From NCBI GenBank assembly GCA_030760725.1, contig JASWHV010000008.1, positions 55,589,671 through 55,653,670 of the forward strand: 64,000 nucleotides of DNA, given 5' to 3'. The notes under the pieces were generated by a model. The model was given only the letters and a program-made list of their open reading frames with translations. It searched no databases and was not told where the DNA came from. The stretch is from Neostapfia colusana (lineage: Eukaryota; Streptophyta; Magnoliopsida; Poales; Poaceae). Of the stretch, positions 1 through 11,590 are shown in pieces. Each line of letters starts with the position of its first letter. Positions within the stretch are counted from its first letter, which is position 1. A program made the translations under genes and the position numbers.

Positions 1-10
1 CGGTGAAAAA

Positions 11-592
11 TTACCGGATATGCGATATGAAAAAGTCGGGGTAGTTAGCGCGAAGAAACTCTTCGCTCTTCCATGTCGCTTCGTCCATGGAGTGATTACT
101 CCATAGAACTTTGTAGAACCACAACATGCGGTTGCGTGTGGTTCGGGCCTTTTCGTCAATGATCTGAACCGGTTCCTCCCGATAGGTGAGATCCGGTTTC
201 AGTTCTTCAATGTCCTCCAGCTGAACGGTAGGAGATAGCTTGAGACACTTCCTCAGATGGGAAATGTTAAAGACGTCGTGCACACCGGAAAGTGCTTCAG
301 GTAATTTCAGCCGGTATGCTACTGATCCACATTTTTCGGTAATCTGGAACGGACCGATGAATCGGGGCGCCAACTTTCCTCTCACCCCAAATCTGTTTAC
401 GCCCTTCATTGGAGACACACGTAGGTATACATGATCCCCCACTTCGAACTGCAATGGGCGTCTTCTCCGGTCCGCATACTGTTTCTGTCGGGATTGGGCG
501 GCTTTTAGGATCGCTTGAATCAGTCGAACCTTCTCCTCCGCGTTGTTGACAAGGTCAATCCCGAAGGTGACCCTTTCGCCAGACTCACATCA
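11..592 (-). pseudogene. E1 integrase C-terminus with GPY/F and chromodomain-like tail
   Basis: This is the distal part of the E1 integrase reading frame, downstream of a premature TGA at 590-592. The frame is open from 589 to 11, and any start inside it is artificial. It contains the segment leading to FEVGDHVYLRVSPMKGVNRF, then a GPY/F module (KLAPRFIGPFQITEKCG) and a terminal WFYKVLWSNHSMDEATW block of chromodomain type, which in chromoviruses directs integration toward heterochromatin. E2 and E4 have a Trp codon in place of the TGA, so a single TGG-to-TGA change separates this part from the catalytic core. Confidence 0.88.
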
Positions 593-1858
593 ATTCAGTG
601 GTGTGCGGCATTTCCTCCCATATAGCGCCTCATAAGGTGCCATCTTGATGCTGGCTTGGTACCCATTGTTGTACGAGAACTCGGCTAACGGCAAGTGATC
701 ATCCCAATTCTTGCTGTGGTTGATAGCGCAAGCTCGTAGCATGTCTTCTAGGATCTGATTTACCCGCTCGGTTTGCCCATCCGTTTGCGGATGATATGAT
801 GAACTACGGATCAGCTTCGTCCCCAATGCAGCATGTAGCTGCTCCCAAAAACGGGACACAAATAAAGTGCCCCGATCCGATATGATGGTACGGGGTACGC
901 CGTATAAGCATAGGATCCGTGAGATGTACAGTTCAGCGTACTTCTTGGCGTTGTAGTTGGTGTTGACCGGGATGAAATGGACAACTTTGGTGAGCCGGTC
1001 GACGATTACCCACATAGAATCATGTTTCTGAAAAGTGGTGGGTAAACCGACGATGAAGTCCATGTTCACATCTTCCCACTTCCAGGCAGGAACGCCCAGT
1101 GGTTGTAGCAGTCCCGGTTTCCGCATATGATCTGCCTTCACCCTTCGACATGTATCACACTTGGACACATACTTTGCGGTCTCCCGCTTCATCCGTGTCC
1201 ACCAAAACTTGCTTCTGAGTTCTTGATACATTTTGTTGCTGCCGGGGTGAATAGAAAATTTTGATAAGTGAGCCTCATCAAAAATTTTCTTCCGTAGCTC
1301 CGGGTTACGGGGTACGACAATCCGGTCCTTGAACCATAGAATGCCGTCTTCGTCTTTCCGGAAACATTTCAACTCCCCGCTATCTACACGTCTCCGCAAA
1401 TGTGACATGCCCTTGTCATGTTTCTGAGCTGCCGCAATTTCTTCACGGATGGTGGGGATCAAAGCTAGGTTGTAGAGAGCTCCATGTGGAATCACATGCA
1501 GTGGTGGTTCGCTCTCTTCCAACGGTGTGATGGTCAGGTTGTTGACGTGTGACTTGCGACTCAGCGCATCTGCCACTATGTTTGCCTTGCCCGGATGATA
1601 ATGGATCTCTATTTCATAATCCTTTATCAATTCTAACCATCTTTGCTGCCTCATGTTCAGCTCCTTCTGAGTGAATATGTACTTGAGGCTCTTGTGGTCG
1701 GTATATAAATGTACGAGGTTACCGAGTAGGTAGTGCCTCCACATTTTCAGTGCAAGTACCACGGCAGCGAGTTCCAAGTCGTGAGTTGGATGATTCTGCT
1801 CATGGTTTCTAAGCTGCCGTGATCCATATGCGACCACTCTACGGTCTTGCATCAGCAA
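593..1858 (-). pseudogene. E1 RNase H (distal) and integrase core
   Basis: This is one open frame carrying the distal RNase H (VVAYGSRQLRNHEQNHPTHD, then TDHKSLKYIF and the ADALSR region) followed by integrase. Integrase shows the HHCC zinc finger (HPGSN with CDTC), the first catalytic Asp in MDFIVGLP, the second in ISDRG and the Glu in QTERVNQ, so the D,D-E triad is intact. The frame ends at TGA 590-592, where E2 and E4 encode Trp. It is out of frame with the upstream RT because of a 14-bp deletion near 1857 relative to E2. RNase H degrades the RNA template and integrase joins cDNA to the chromosome. Confidence 0.92.
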
Positions 1859-2990
1859 TGCCGGATGCATCGCAGTACACATCGAACGGTTTTGTTGTGT
1901 CTGGCTGCGCCAAAACCGGTGCTGATGTTAGGTGCTTGACTAAAGCCTTGAATGCTTCTTCACACGCTGGACTCCAAACATATTTGGTAGCCTTCTTCAG
2001 CAGCTCCGTCATAGGCTTGGTAACCTTCGAGAAGTTCAGAATGAACCTCCGATAATATCCCGCGAGTCCGAGGAAACTCCGTACCTCGTGAACCGTTCTC
2101 GGGGATTTCCAATTCAGCACTTGAGTGATCTTACTCGGATCTACAGCGATACCCTCCGCTGAGATGATATGCCCGAGAAAAGTCACTTGAGATATCCAGA
2201 ATTCGCACTTTCTGAATTTCGCGTATAGCTTGTGATCCCGCAGCCGTTGCAAGACTATACGCAGATGCTTCTTGTGATCTTCTTCCAACTTGGAGTATAC
2301 CAGTATATCATCGATGAAGACCATGACAAACTTGTCCAGCTCCGGCATGAATACCGAGTTCATTAAATACATGAAGTGAGCTGGAGCGTTGGTGAGGCCG
2401 AAGGACATGACCAGGTACTCATAAAGTCCGTACCTCGTCGAGAAAACCGTCTTTGGAATATCCTCAGCCCTTATCTTAATCTGATGGTACCCGGATCTTA
2501 AGTCCATCTTGGAAAAGATCTTTCCTTTGACCAACTGATCAAACAACATGTCGATCCGTGGCAACGGGTACTTGTTCTTGATGGTTACGGCGTTTAATGG
2601 ATGATAGTCCACGCAAAGCCGCAACGTCTCATCCTTCTTCTTCACGAATAATGCCGAACAGCCCCATGGCGAGGAGCTCGGCCTAATAAAACCCTTCTCC
2701 AGCAGGTCCGTTAGCTGGGTCTTCAATTCAGCCAACTCCTTGGGTGCCATCTTGTACGGCCTTCGGGATATTGTCATGGTTCCCGGTGCAAGTTCAATCT
2801 TGAACTCCACCTCTCTATCGGGCGGCATCCCCGGTAAATTATCCGGGAATACGTCAGGGAACTCTCGGACCACTGGAATATCTTCCAATCTGATGGTTGT
2901 GGATTGATAGACACTTGGAAGTTTTATTTCTGGACTGTCCAGAAATAAGGAGTGAGATCCGTGCACTTCTGAGTTCAAGTGCACCGATTT
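1858..2990 (-). pseudogene. E1 reverse transcriptase and start of RNase H
   Basis: Gypsy RT motifs appear in order: LFVKKKDETLRLCVDY, KNKYPLPRIDMLFDQL, FSKMDLRSGYHQIKI, FGLTNAPAHFMYLMN, the catalytic FIDD box (VMVFIDDILVYSK), YAKFRKCEFW, FLGHIISAEGI and FLGLAGYYRRFI. The start of RNase H follows (PFDVYCDASGI). All expected RT blocks are present and the catalytic aspartates remain. The frame breaks at both ends. Near 2985-3000 it is out of register with gag-protease, and near 1857 a 14-bp loss shifts RNase H. Whether the upstream shift is natural or a mutation cannot be decided here, but E2 aligns better with a single PR-RT frame. Confidence 0.93.
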
Positions 2991-4560
2991 GAAGGACGGT
3001 GTCTAAAACAGCGCCTTGGCGGGTTAACCACGACATCCCTAAGATGACATCGACCTTCTGTCCCTCTAAGATTATGAGAGACGTAGGGTACACTCTACCC
3101 GCTAAGCATAATGGTGCTTTGGAAACCATTACGCTTGCTGAAATTTTCCCACCCGGTGAACAAACCAAATAGGGACTATCGGTGGGTAGTATTTGTAAGC
3201 TGTGTTTAGCAATGAAAGCTTGGCTAATAAAATTTTGCGTGGCGCCTGAATCAAATAGTACTATGGCGGGATGCGGGTGGAGTTGGAACATACCCGCAAG
3301 GATTGGCTCACCCTCCGGCACATCTTCTATGGCAAGTTGGTGGACAGTGCCGGGCCTAGGGTTCGCCCGCCGCGCATTAATAGGGTTCCGGGGCTGATTC
3401 CTCCCCGGAAGTTGCGGTGCAACTCCGCCGCCTTGTCTCTTCGGACAACTGCTGGCGAAGTGTCCTGGGAGACCACATTTGTAGCATGTGACCGCTGCTT
3501 GTCTGGTGCTTGGGGGACGAAAGCCCAGCATGCGCTGCTGAGGTGCATACGCACGCGGCATCGTCCGCTGCTGCTGTTGTGGTTGCGGAGGTGGTACTGG
3601 CAGTGCCGGCCTGAATGCCGGTGAAGAATACGGCCGACTGCGGAAGGGCATCGACCTCTGGGGTGGCTGCCAGCGTGGACCTGATGGTGAGCGATTCACC
3701 ATCCGAAACTTCTGAGAAGGACCACCTCCTTCTCCACTGCTTTGCGGCGCGCTTCGCTTTCTCTCCGCCACCGCTAACTCCTTGCCGGAGTCCTCCTGGA
3801 CAATCGCAGCATCAATGATGTCATTGAGGCTGCCGCGATTGAACATCGCCAATTTGTCCTTCAGGAGCGGGTTAAGCCCCTGGTAAAAGTGGTCCCGCCG
3901 CTTCTCGTCAGTATCAGCGTGATATGACGCATAGAGCACGAGATCGTTGAACGCCCTGGAGTATTCCAGCACGTTCCGGCTCCATTGCTGCAGGTGTAGG
4001 AACTCCTGCGTCTTCCTCTTCATCAGACCTGGCGGTATGTGATAGGCCCTGAAGGCCGTCCGGAACTCCGCCCAGGTCATAACTCGGTCGCTGGGCTGTG
4101 AAGCACAGAAGTTTGCCCACCACGTGCTCGCGGATCCCTGGAGCTGTTGGACCGCGAACTGAGTCTTCCGCTGCTCACTTAGCTGGAGCAGCCCAAACTT
4201 CATCTCTATCGTGCGGAGCCAGTTGTCCGCATCGAGGGGTTCATCCGCCCTTGAGAATACCGGGGGATGAGTTGCTAGGAAGTCGGAGTAGGAGCTCTGT
4301 TGACGCTCCTCACGGTCTTGACATCTCTCTGGACGAGACGTATTGGCGATGAGAGTTTGCAGCAACTCAATGTGCTGCTGATGAGAACCCGCCATTGCCG
4401 CCACGATGTCGGCCAATGTAACCGTTGGCGGTGGCGGTGTTTGCTGTTGCTGTTGCTGCTGTTGCTGCTGCTGTCCCGAGGAGTCCTCGGGAGGCTGTTG
4501 GGAGGTTTCTCCCCCTTGACTGGAACCCCCAACGTCTGGGTTGGCACGAGTACGAGTCAT
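2991..4560 (-). CDS. gag-pr: E1 gag with zinc knuckle, and aspartic protease
   Basis: The frame runs from the ATG at 4560; the frame extends upstream to 4572 only with a non-ATG codon. Residues near 30-40 are a Gln run followed by Pro (CAG/CAA microsatellite near 4441-4470). The gag core follows, about residues 90-270, with LQGSASTWWANF and LMKRKTQEFLHLQQWS as in Retrotrans_gag proteins. A CCHC knuckle (CYKCGLPGHFASSCP) binds RNA. The retropepsin motif VLFDSGATQNFIS keeps its catalytic Asp, and ILGMSWL is the usual C-terminal protease block. This is the best preserved frame of the element. It continues out of register past the PR/RT break to a stop at 2854. Confidence 0.92.
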
Positions 4561-4833
4561 TCTGGAATTCAAAACAGCAGCGATCAGTACATGTCATATT
4601 TAAAATTCCATATGCGACAGTAGGTATTGAAGTGACACATGAATAATTTGCACAACATTCACATATATTGATAAATCATAAACTTTATACAAGATACATT
4701 ATTCTCGGGTCTCTGAGAAGTCGTGCCCATGTCGTCACTTTCTATACATACGCTACTGGCTACACGAAATGTCACCGATTACAAAAGTTTGGGTTACCCC
4801 ACCCTAGCCGCCCTACTTGGCAACTGTAACCCC
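4561..4833 (-). other. E1 spacer between orf0 and gag
   Basis: About 270 bases separate the end of orf0 from the gag ATG. No coding motif is seen. It would be internal untranslated RNA of the element. Confidence 0.6.
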
Positions 4834-5768
4834 CTACTCGGAGTAGAACTCGACCTCCTGCGGGTCGTCCTCCTCCGGTACCTCTGCTGATGGCTCTGGA
4901 TCTACCACCTCTTCTCCCATCTCAGGTTCTCCCATTGCCGGAAGACCCAAGACCACCGGTATGCCCAATACCGGAGGTACGAGGTCCTGCAATGCATGCA
5001 CCTCGTCCATGGCCTGGTTGTAGTCTTCTTCCCAGCCTTGCCCTTCCTCAATAGCATCGTCCGGCTCTTGAGCAAGGTCCTCATTCTGCTGGGTTAGAGT
5101 CTGCACCAGCTCTTGCAACGCCGCGATGTCGACACGGCTCTTCTTCTTCACCTTCTTTAGACGATGCAACTGATTATGCTGTTCGTTCAGTCACTTGATC
5201 GTCGGAAGGAGCACATTGCGGAGTGCGCTGTGAGCACTCTCAAAATGGTCTCCACGGCTTGTGCTTTCCTTGAGCTTTGCGGCGAGATGCTCCGTATGAA
5301 CAGCTTGGCTGTCCATCACGGCCTTTCCCGCCCTCATTTGGAGGCTGAGGTTTGCCTCCTCGGGGTTGTACCTTGGGCAACCCGGGTCGGCTGCCTCCCT
5401 GTACCTCCCTTCCCACACCTGATAAGCCCGTCCCTCCACCGGAACGAGCGTGTATGGAGTTCCCTCCATCGCTCTCACGTGTAGCTGGCAGAAACGTGAC
5501 ATGGTGTCACGGGCTGCCACTTGCCACCTTCCCTCTTGTTGTCTACCTCTCACCGTGACGGTGAACCGGGTGGCGTAGGTCCTGCAGGAACCTCGACATG
5601 GATTGTCCACGTCTTGTTCCCCTCCTCGCCTTCTTCCTTGGTGAAGTACTGCGGCATCTGGTTGTATCCGAAATATTGAAGCATCTGCCTCAATGCTTCC
5701 GGGTAGCCGCTGCGGTGAGAATAATGGGATTCCATCCACCCGTTCTCGAGCTGTTTATCCGCTGTCAT
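4834..5768 (-). pseudogene. E1 orf0: extra ORF upstream of gag
   Basis: A third reading frame lies on the element's coding strand between leader and gag. The first part (5768 to about 5570) reads MTADKQLENGWMESHYS and on to TWTIHVEVPAGP. It then shifts frame near 5570 into FTVTVRGRQQEGRWQVAARD and QVWEGRYREAADPGCPRYNP, and an in-frame TGA at 5191-5193 interrupts the C-terminal half. That half is a predicted coiled coil (VDIAALQELVQTLTQQNEDL) followed by a very acidic tail ending DDPQEVEFYSE. Total length would be roughly 310 residues. Rice RIRE3 and RIRE8 are known to carry such an orf0. Its function is unknown, and no enzymatic motif or membrane segment is visible. The TGA sits where a CGA Arg codon would fit. 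Confidence 0.8.
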
Positions 5769-7253
5769 CTGTAAAAAATATTTGAGAATTGTAAAATATT
5801 TATTTTAATAGTAAACCATTGAGTTATAACACAAAACATGTCATTGAACCCATAAAAATTGGAAATATAGTTCAAATTTAAACAAATTTGACTACTTGAT
5901 CTGCTGTCCAACATGACAGCCCTGACCAGTTTCCATCTCAACCTGATTTAGGCCATGCTAAAGGAAAAACCAATTCTGGAGCTCAACATAAAAGTTAAAG
6001 CTAACTTCAATAGCTTTCCAGAAAGTATTTGTTTGGCCTAATATCTGTCCTGGTTCAAAAGTTATGAGATGCCAAATTTAACAGAATTTCTGGAGAACAT
6101 TGGACAGCACCTCCCTGCTTTAGGTACTGGTTTGATCCAAGAATTCCAGTTAATTCTGCTCCCAATATGACAAAACTTTGTGTTACAAAGTTGTAACCCA
6201 TCTCATAAGATTTCCAGAACTACCTCATTTTCTATTTTTGGATTTTTATGCAGGAAATTATGCTCAATTTACAGAGAGTTTACAGAGAGTGTTTGCTCTG
6301 CCCTGTTTTCTGGACAGTTTCAACTCTACTGCATTTTTCGATTGGTTAAAGGTTGGAACACCTCTGGACATCGACAGAAAAGTTGTAAAGATCTTCCAAA
6401 TCTTTCCATAAATGTATCATATGACCCCAACCTCGAAAGAACTCAACCTCTAACCTCTGACTAACTTCAGCCTTAATTCAGCTGAAAACAGGGGACTCTA
6501 TCTTTACTAGCTTATAAGTTGAAAACTTGTTAACTTTGAATGTCCTGATTAAAGGAAGGAGTTACATCAAGTTTCAGTTCTCTGGATAAAAAATTTCTAA
6601 CTTTACAATGAAGTTGTTCATTTAGTGGAGTGTGACGTCGATGCGTCACCAAAGCATGTCGGTACTACGTCCTCACAAAGAAAAACATATACCGGACTTA
6701 GCCGGCTTCGTTAGTTCAGTGGCACTAAGCATCACTCGCACACGAAGGTTACACGTCTACCGTTTCGTGGTTAGAGTACCTGCAGATAGCTCACACAATC
6801 GTCAGACTCGGCTGCACACCGAGCCCAGTATCCATACAGTTCGTACACCCGGCCGTCGTCACTCGCCCGGATGTTCTCAAGCCAAACACGCCTTGAGCTA
6901 CGTGTTCACGTTACTGACCATGTGACGGGGTCTCCCAAATTGCACCACGCACGCTAGAGACAGACGTTGCTCGAATACTCCAAACGACATGAAGAGTCGT
7001 AGAGGATATTAAAGCGGGTCGGGTTACCTGCCACCCCTGGGGCTCTACCCTTCAGCTTGTGTGCACTGGTGGACAGCGCTTACGTGCACCCCCAAGACAC
7101 AAACGTCTGGAGATGCACGATTTTCCGACATAATCAAATAGGTTAATATGCCACTTGCTATACACTAATAACATCCTTATATGGGCTACTAACTCGTTCC
7201 TCACTGGATTTTTGAAAAAAATTGACCTTTGTAGTGCATTAAACCTCAAGCGG
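5769..7253 (-). other. E1 5' untranslated leader
   Basis: About 1.5 kb between the primer-binding site and orf0 without convincing coding capacity. Bases 5770-6600 are AT-rich; 6620-7060 are GC-richer and resemble, inverted, the leader of E2 (about 25540-26030). A packaging signal would be expected in such a leader but none can be identified by eye. Confidence 0.6.
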
Positions 7254-7265
7254 GCTCTGATACCA
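7254..7265 (-). other. E1 primer-binding site (initiator Met tRNA)
   Basis: The minus strand reads TGGTATCAGAGC, the classic complement of the 3' end of plant initiator Met tRNA. It is separated by four bases from the LTR end (…GTGTCA). It primes minus-strand cDNA synthesis. Confidence 0.95.
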
Positions 7266-7269
7266 ACGC

Positions 7270-10200
7270 TGACACGACCCCACGGTCTTGTCGAGCCAGG
7301 ATCATGCTGAGGGGTACTGCGTTGCACAGCACCGAATAACACACATCAAAGGTACAAAGCGGAAGCAAAATTTTATTACATAAACGGGTTTATGAACATT
7401 TTTACAACAAAATATGTTCAGTCTACACTCACGGGCGTAGACTACATATCAAGTTCACGTTCAGCCCGTGAACGTGTCCTTGCTAGCATGCACGCACACT
7501 AACACGGCGGCGTGCACGACTCCCACTCGACGGGGTTCCCCTCCTGGGGTTTCGTCTCCTCCTCGGGAGTCCCTTCCTCTTAGAACCCTGCAAAAGCTTC
7601 AAACACAAGCAGTGAGCACGAAGGCTCAGCAAGACTGACCCGTCTCTCCTAAACATGGAACTTCTACATGAGGGGTGATAGGTACATGAGTTAAAAATCA
7701 TTTGCAAGGACTCGCCTAATTAGTGGGACCTTACTTTCAAGTTTTAGCAGCAGGTTGTGGAGAACCTTACGCTAAGGCACATGAGAGAGCCGCAATCAAA
7801 AAAGAAACGCATTTCTCTCATGTACTTTGCCCAAAGTTGAAAAGAACTTTAGTTAGCTCTAAACGACAACAAATCATTAACAATCAAAGTCCATCTTTCA
7901 ATCAGCAACATTTTAACATGTAACTAGCCTGTTCTTTCTACGTCACGGTATAGTGAACAAGTGGTACTCACTGACCGCGATGGACGGCGATTATAATCGA
8001 TTTACACCTGCAAGGTTACCTGAATAACCCGTCACGTACGCCCGTACTCGATGTTGCCTACAACAACCATCACGGACGCCGTACGCAACCACCTTTCGCC
8101 CATCAGCCAAATATTGAATCGGTCCCATCGTCCCGAGCAAGAGGTCTCTGCACGCGCATCTCAGTGCCGCCAGCCGATTTACAGCTCGAGCTCTCAACCT
8201 ACCCTCTGAATGACGGGCAATGCCTCAATACCCAGCTACCCGAGTTACATCAGTTTCCCGGTTCCCATATATCCGGTAGGTCTTCGGTACTGTTCTATCT
8301 TGTTCAACAGGCCCGCACACGGCTCGGTCCTCAATCGACACAAGCAGAGCTATAGCACACAGGCCCCAAAGTCCTGCTGCCCTTACTCTCCGCTCGGTCT
8401 CATTTTTCTTGCCATGTGTATCATGTGCTATTTCTACCCGAGTCGAGTGCCTCTAGCCTATGCTCACGAGTAGTTCCAACTACTCGACTTGTACCGAATT
8501 CTACACTATCTTAGCATGGCAGTAGCTAACGGGGTTGGTAATCCTAATACCAGTCCATGGTTCTCTTGGCTATGCAATTGGGTTTCCAAACAAGACTCCA
8601 ATGCAATAAGTAATCATACTTAAGTAAGTGCTCAAAACAATAAAACTTTGTAAAAAGGTTAATGCAAACCGGAGCTTGCCTTGCTGCTCTTGGTCGTAGG
8701 CTAGCTGCTCCTCCAGAGTAACGAAGTCTAGGACTTCGGGTTCCTCCTCGACCTTAGAGACTACATGATATAAGAAGTACATGTATTAATTAAATGCATT
8801 TGAATTGAGTTTTAAACTTGTGAACCTTCTAAGTCTCACTAGACAGACTCAATGACTCTGAAATTTTTATTGTGGCTTGGTTACCATATAAACAGAGACT
8901 TGGTCAAGTTTTAGTTTCAGCAAAGCTCATTTGAGCTCCCCACAAATAATTATGTACTTGACCTTAATTGGAGCTCTTAGTATATTCTAGGGGTTTTCAT
9001 GGAGCAAGCCATGACTTTCTGAAAACTAGATTTTCAGAGGGTTCTAATGGAGTTGGTCTCACTTAATTTGAAGGTTCCTAGCTAAAGATATGAGCAAAAC
9101 AATTTCAGGGAAATTCTGAAAATGTTTCTGAACATTTTCTATTTTCTCTGGAACAGTTTCACTAATCACAACATTAGGTGGATCAAATGAGCTCAAATGT
9201 ATCTGACATTTTTATGGTAGTTCAGGGATATTTTTGTGAACCTCCCAGCGAAATTTCAGAATTTTCCTCCAAAGGATTCTCCAGTTAAAATTCCAAACAG
9301 TTTAAATTTTGAGGAATTAATTCTGGAGAAATAAGGATTTTCATGAAGTGAAACTTGATTTGCTGAAAATTACTCAGAGATCTGAATGCAACAAAATTTG
9401 GTGCACTCGATTGGGAGCTTCCTAGCCAAAGTTATGGGGATTTGAAGTTTGAATGAAATCTGAAAATCGGGGAAAAGTTTAAATCTGCTGGTGGGCCACG
9501 GGGACACGTGTTGTGCGCTGAGGTGTCGGCACACCGGGGTCTACGGAGTTTTTGCACGCCAGCACACCGGATCCGAGCCGCAGCCCGATCCTGATTTAAA
9601 ATATGAGCCGCTGACAGCTGGGCCCCATGTTTTCTTCTTCCTCCCGCCCTCTTTCTCGCGCCCGCGCGCTCCCCCCTCGCCGGAGCAGACGGCTGCTCGC
9701 CGGACCGGCGTTTCCAGCCGCCGCCCAGCTAGAGACTCGCCGCCAGAGGGTTTAGGGCACCGAGGAACACGATGGTGGGCTCTGCTTGGGCTGCTGGTGG
9801 CCGTAACCAGCTCGGCGATGTGCGGCGACTACTGCTGTGGTTCGGCGCCGTCGCCCGAGGTCTCCAGCCCGCCAACACTTGCACCGATGGGCTCTACACC
9901 ACCAGCGCAGCTCTAGGAAGATCGGCACAACCTCAGAGTAGCTCGGGAGTGGCCGCAAATACGGTTTCACCGTGCGATCGAATGGGTCCGCGGCGAACAC
10001 CCCTAGTAGAGCTTGAATTCCGTCGCTCCGAGGCGTTTTCATGCGATGGATGCTAAAGGAGAATTGATCGCTGGCTAATCAAGCATACACGTGCAAAGTT
10101 TGATGACTTAAGGAGGAGTAGAGAAGGAGAATTTTAAGGAACTGTACCGGAAGTTCGGGTTGAGGCCGCCGGAGCAAAATCTCAGAATTCGCCGGCGAGA

Positions 10201-11346
10201 GCTCACGACGTGGCTTGAGCTTCAGGTCGAAGCAGCGTGGAGTCCGTGCGCTCCTTTTGCTGCCCTTGCTCGGCCGTGAAAGTTACTGTGGTGCGCTGCC
10301 AACGTGAGACCGATCGCCATTTTTGAACTAGCTCGCGGCGGTCGTCGTTGATCATGGGAACAGAGGCCGGAACTCGGTGGTCTAGGCATTGGGAGAGTGG
10401 CGCTTGAGCTCAGGGCGCTGCCTAGCAGCTCGGGGAGGCGAGGGTGCGATTGTTTTCTCCATTTTCCTGATCGACCGAGAGCTCGGGGGGAAGAAAGTGG
10501 CGCTGTTCGATGTTGCCCGCGAGGAGATAAATGCAACCGGGTCTTCGCTCGGGCTGAGGCGGTAAGGGTCGTGTGGGGGCACGAGGAGGCCGTCCTGGGC
10601 GCCAGCGCGTGAGGTAGGAAGCAGCTGGTGGCGCCGGCTCTTCTCGGTGGCACACCCGGCAGCTGCTCGGTGGAATTTCCCACCGAGGCTGTGACTTAGT
10701 GTGCAAGTCACACCTCTTAGCTCTATGACATGTGGGTCCCACTCTCAATTTTAACCCCTGAACTTAACTCCAATTCACTGTTGTAAACATTAGTTCCCAC
10801 AAAGCCCATGGTGATTTGAATTATCTACCCTTGAGCCATTTGAATTGGTTAGAATTCAAATTGGGTTTGGTTTGAATAAATTTCAGCACATGTTCAGTTT
10901 GAAATTCAAATAAAGTTTGAATTTGCTCCACTTAGCTCATGTCAAGCTCAACTCCAAATGGAGTGAAAATTGGTGTGTGAGCTCACAAAAATGTGCTGAG
11001 TAAGAATATGCCTCCCACTTTTGAATTCATGGGATAAAACCGTTTGAATTTGAATTTGAGTTTAAACTATCCTCTTTCTAGCTATACCCAAAATGACCTC
11101 AAAAAGGTTTTGAATTTGGGTGAAACTTGGCATGGACATTCCTAGCAATGTGTAGGAGTTTTCCAAATGCCCAGCCCCTATATGATGTATGTGGGAAATG
11201 CCACTTTTGCATCTTGTGAGTTTGTTTTCTAATGAGCATGTTGATGGTGGTTACATGCTCTTCAAATGTGTTCATCAACCTTCTTCAAATGAGGTGTGTG
11301 TGTGGGGATGAACACTTTGAATGTGCCAAAAACTGAGGCCTTTACA
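7270..11346 (-). repeat. E1 5' LTR (4.08 kb)
   Basis: In element orientation the LTR starts TGTAAAGGCCTCAG at 11346 and ends GGGGTCGTGTCA at 7270, the usual TG...CA termini, next to the PBS. The U3-proximal part (10750-11346) is AT-rich. A CpG- and GC-rich block lies at about 9480-10740, and a long AT-rich tail follows. Many short reading frames in the GC-rich block have no recognisable protein. The far 3' portion resembles, in order, the terminal region of the E2 and E3 LTRs (the CTTCCGC stretch, then the GTGTG and GCACC region). Flanking bases 11347-11351 (CCTGT) would be one copy of the target duplication. Confidence 0.88.
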
Positions 11347-11590
11347 CCTGTGAGCATGCAACAAGTTTAACACAGCAAGAAAGTTCGTTCATGACCAGAT
11401 TTAGTGTAAATAATTATTCCAATTACTAGTCATGGCAAAATCTACAAAATATATAACATGAGTAATGTAGTAAGAACTTTCAGCATATAAAAGGAATCAC
11501 AAAGTCATATATGTATGAAATACTATGCTCATATTATTTTAAATTCAGATTCACACATAGACTTCCCAAGTTTCAAAACTCCCCCTCAAT

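Larger units (their letters stand above)
1..11346 (-). mobile_element. E1: Ty3/gypsy chromovirus, RIRE3/RIRE8-like (3' end off window)
   Basis: An LTR retrotransposon lies on the minus strand. Reading right to left it has a complete 5' LTR (11346-7270), a primer-binding site, a leader, an extra ORF (orf0), gag-protease, RT-RNase H, and integrase with a terminal chromodomain-like segment. The 3' LTR is left of the window. Gene order PR-RT-RH-IN and the integrase tail place it among Ty3/gypsy chromoviruses. The upstream ORF and 4-kb LTRs resemble rice RIRE3/RIRE8 (Tekay/Del lineage by recollection, not by search). Its right terminus (TGTAAAGGCC on the minus strand) abuts copia element C1 directly, so E1 appears to have inserted into C1. 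Coding damage: a frameshift and a stop in orf0, a PR/RT frameshift, a 14-bp deletion in RNase H and a Trp-to-stop change in integrase. Confidence 0.93.

Noticed and set aside
4425..4646. Ala/Leu-rich plus-strand frames over the gag start
   Set aside because: Antisense translation of the CAG/CAA repeat encoding the gag Gln run.
6178..6464. Small protein genes in the E1 leader
   Set aside because: Overlapping frames on the antisense side of the element, no motif, not kept in the E2 leader.
9491..10748. Several overlapping GC-rich open frames
   Set aside because: They lie within the E1 LTR on both strands without motif or consistent codon use.
11540..11590. Start of the C1 3' LTR next to the purine tract
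   Set aside because: The TATGTGTG string resembles the C1 LTR start only over a few bases; the following sequence does not align with 17934-16425.
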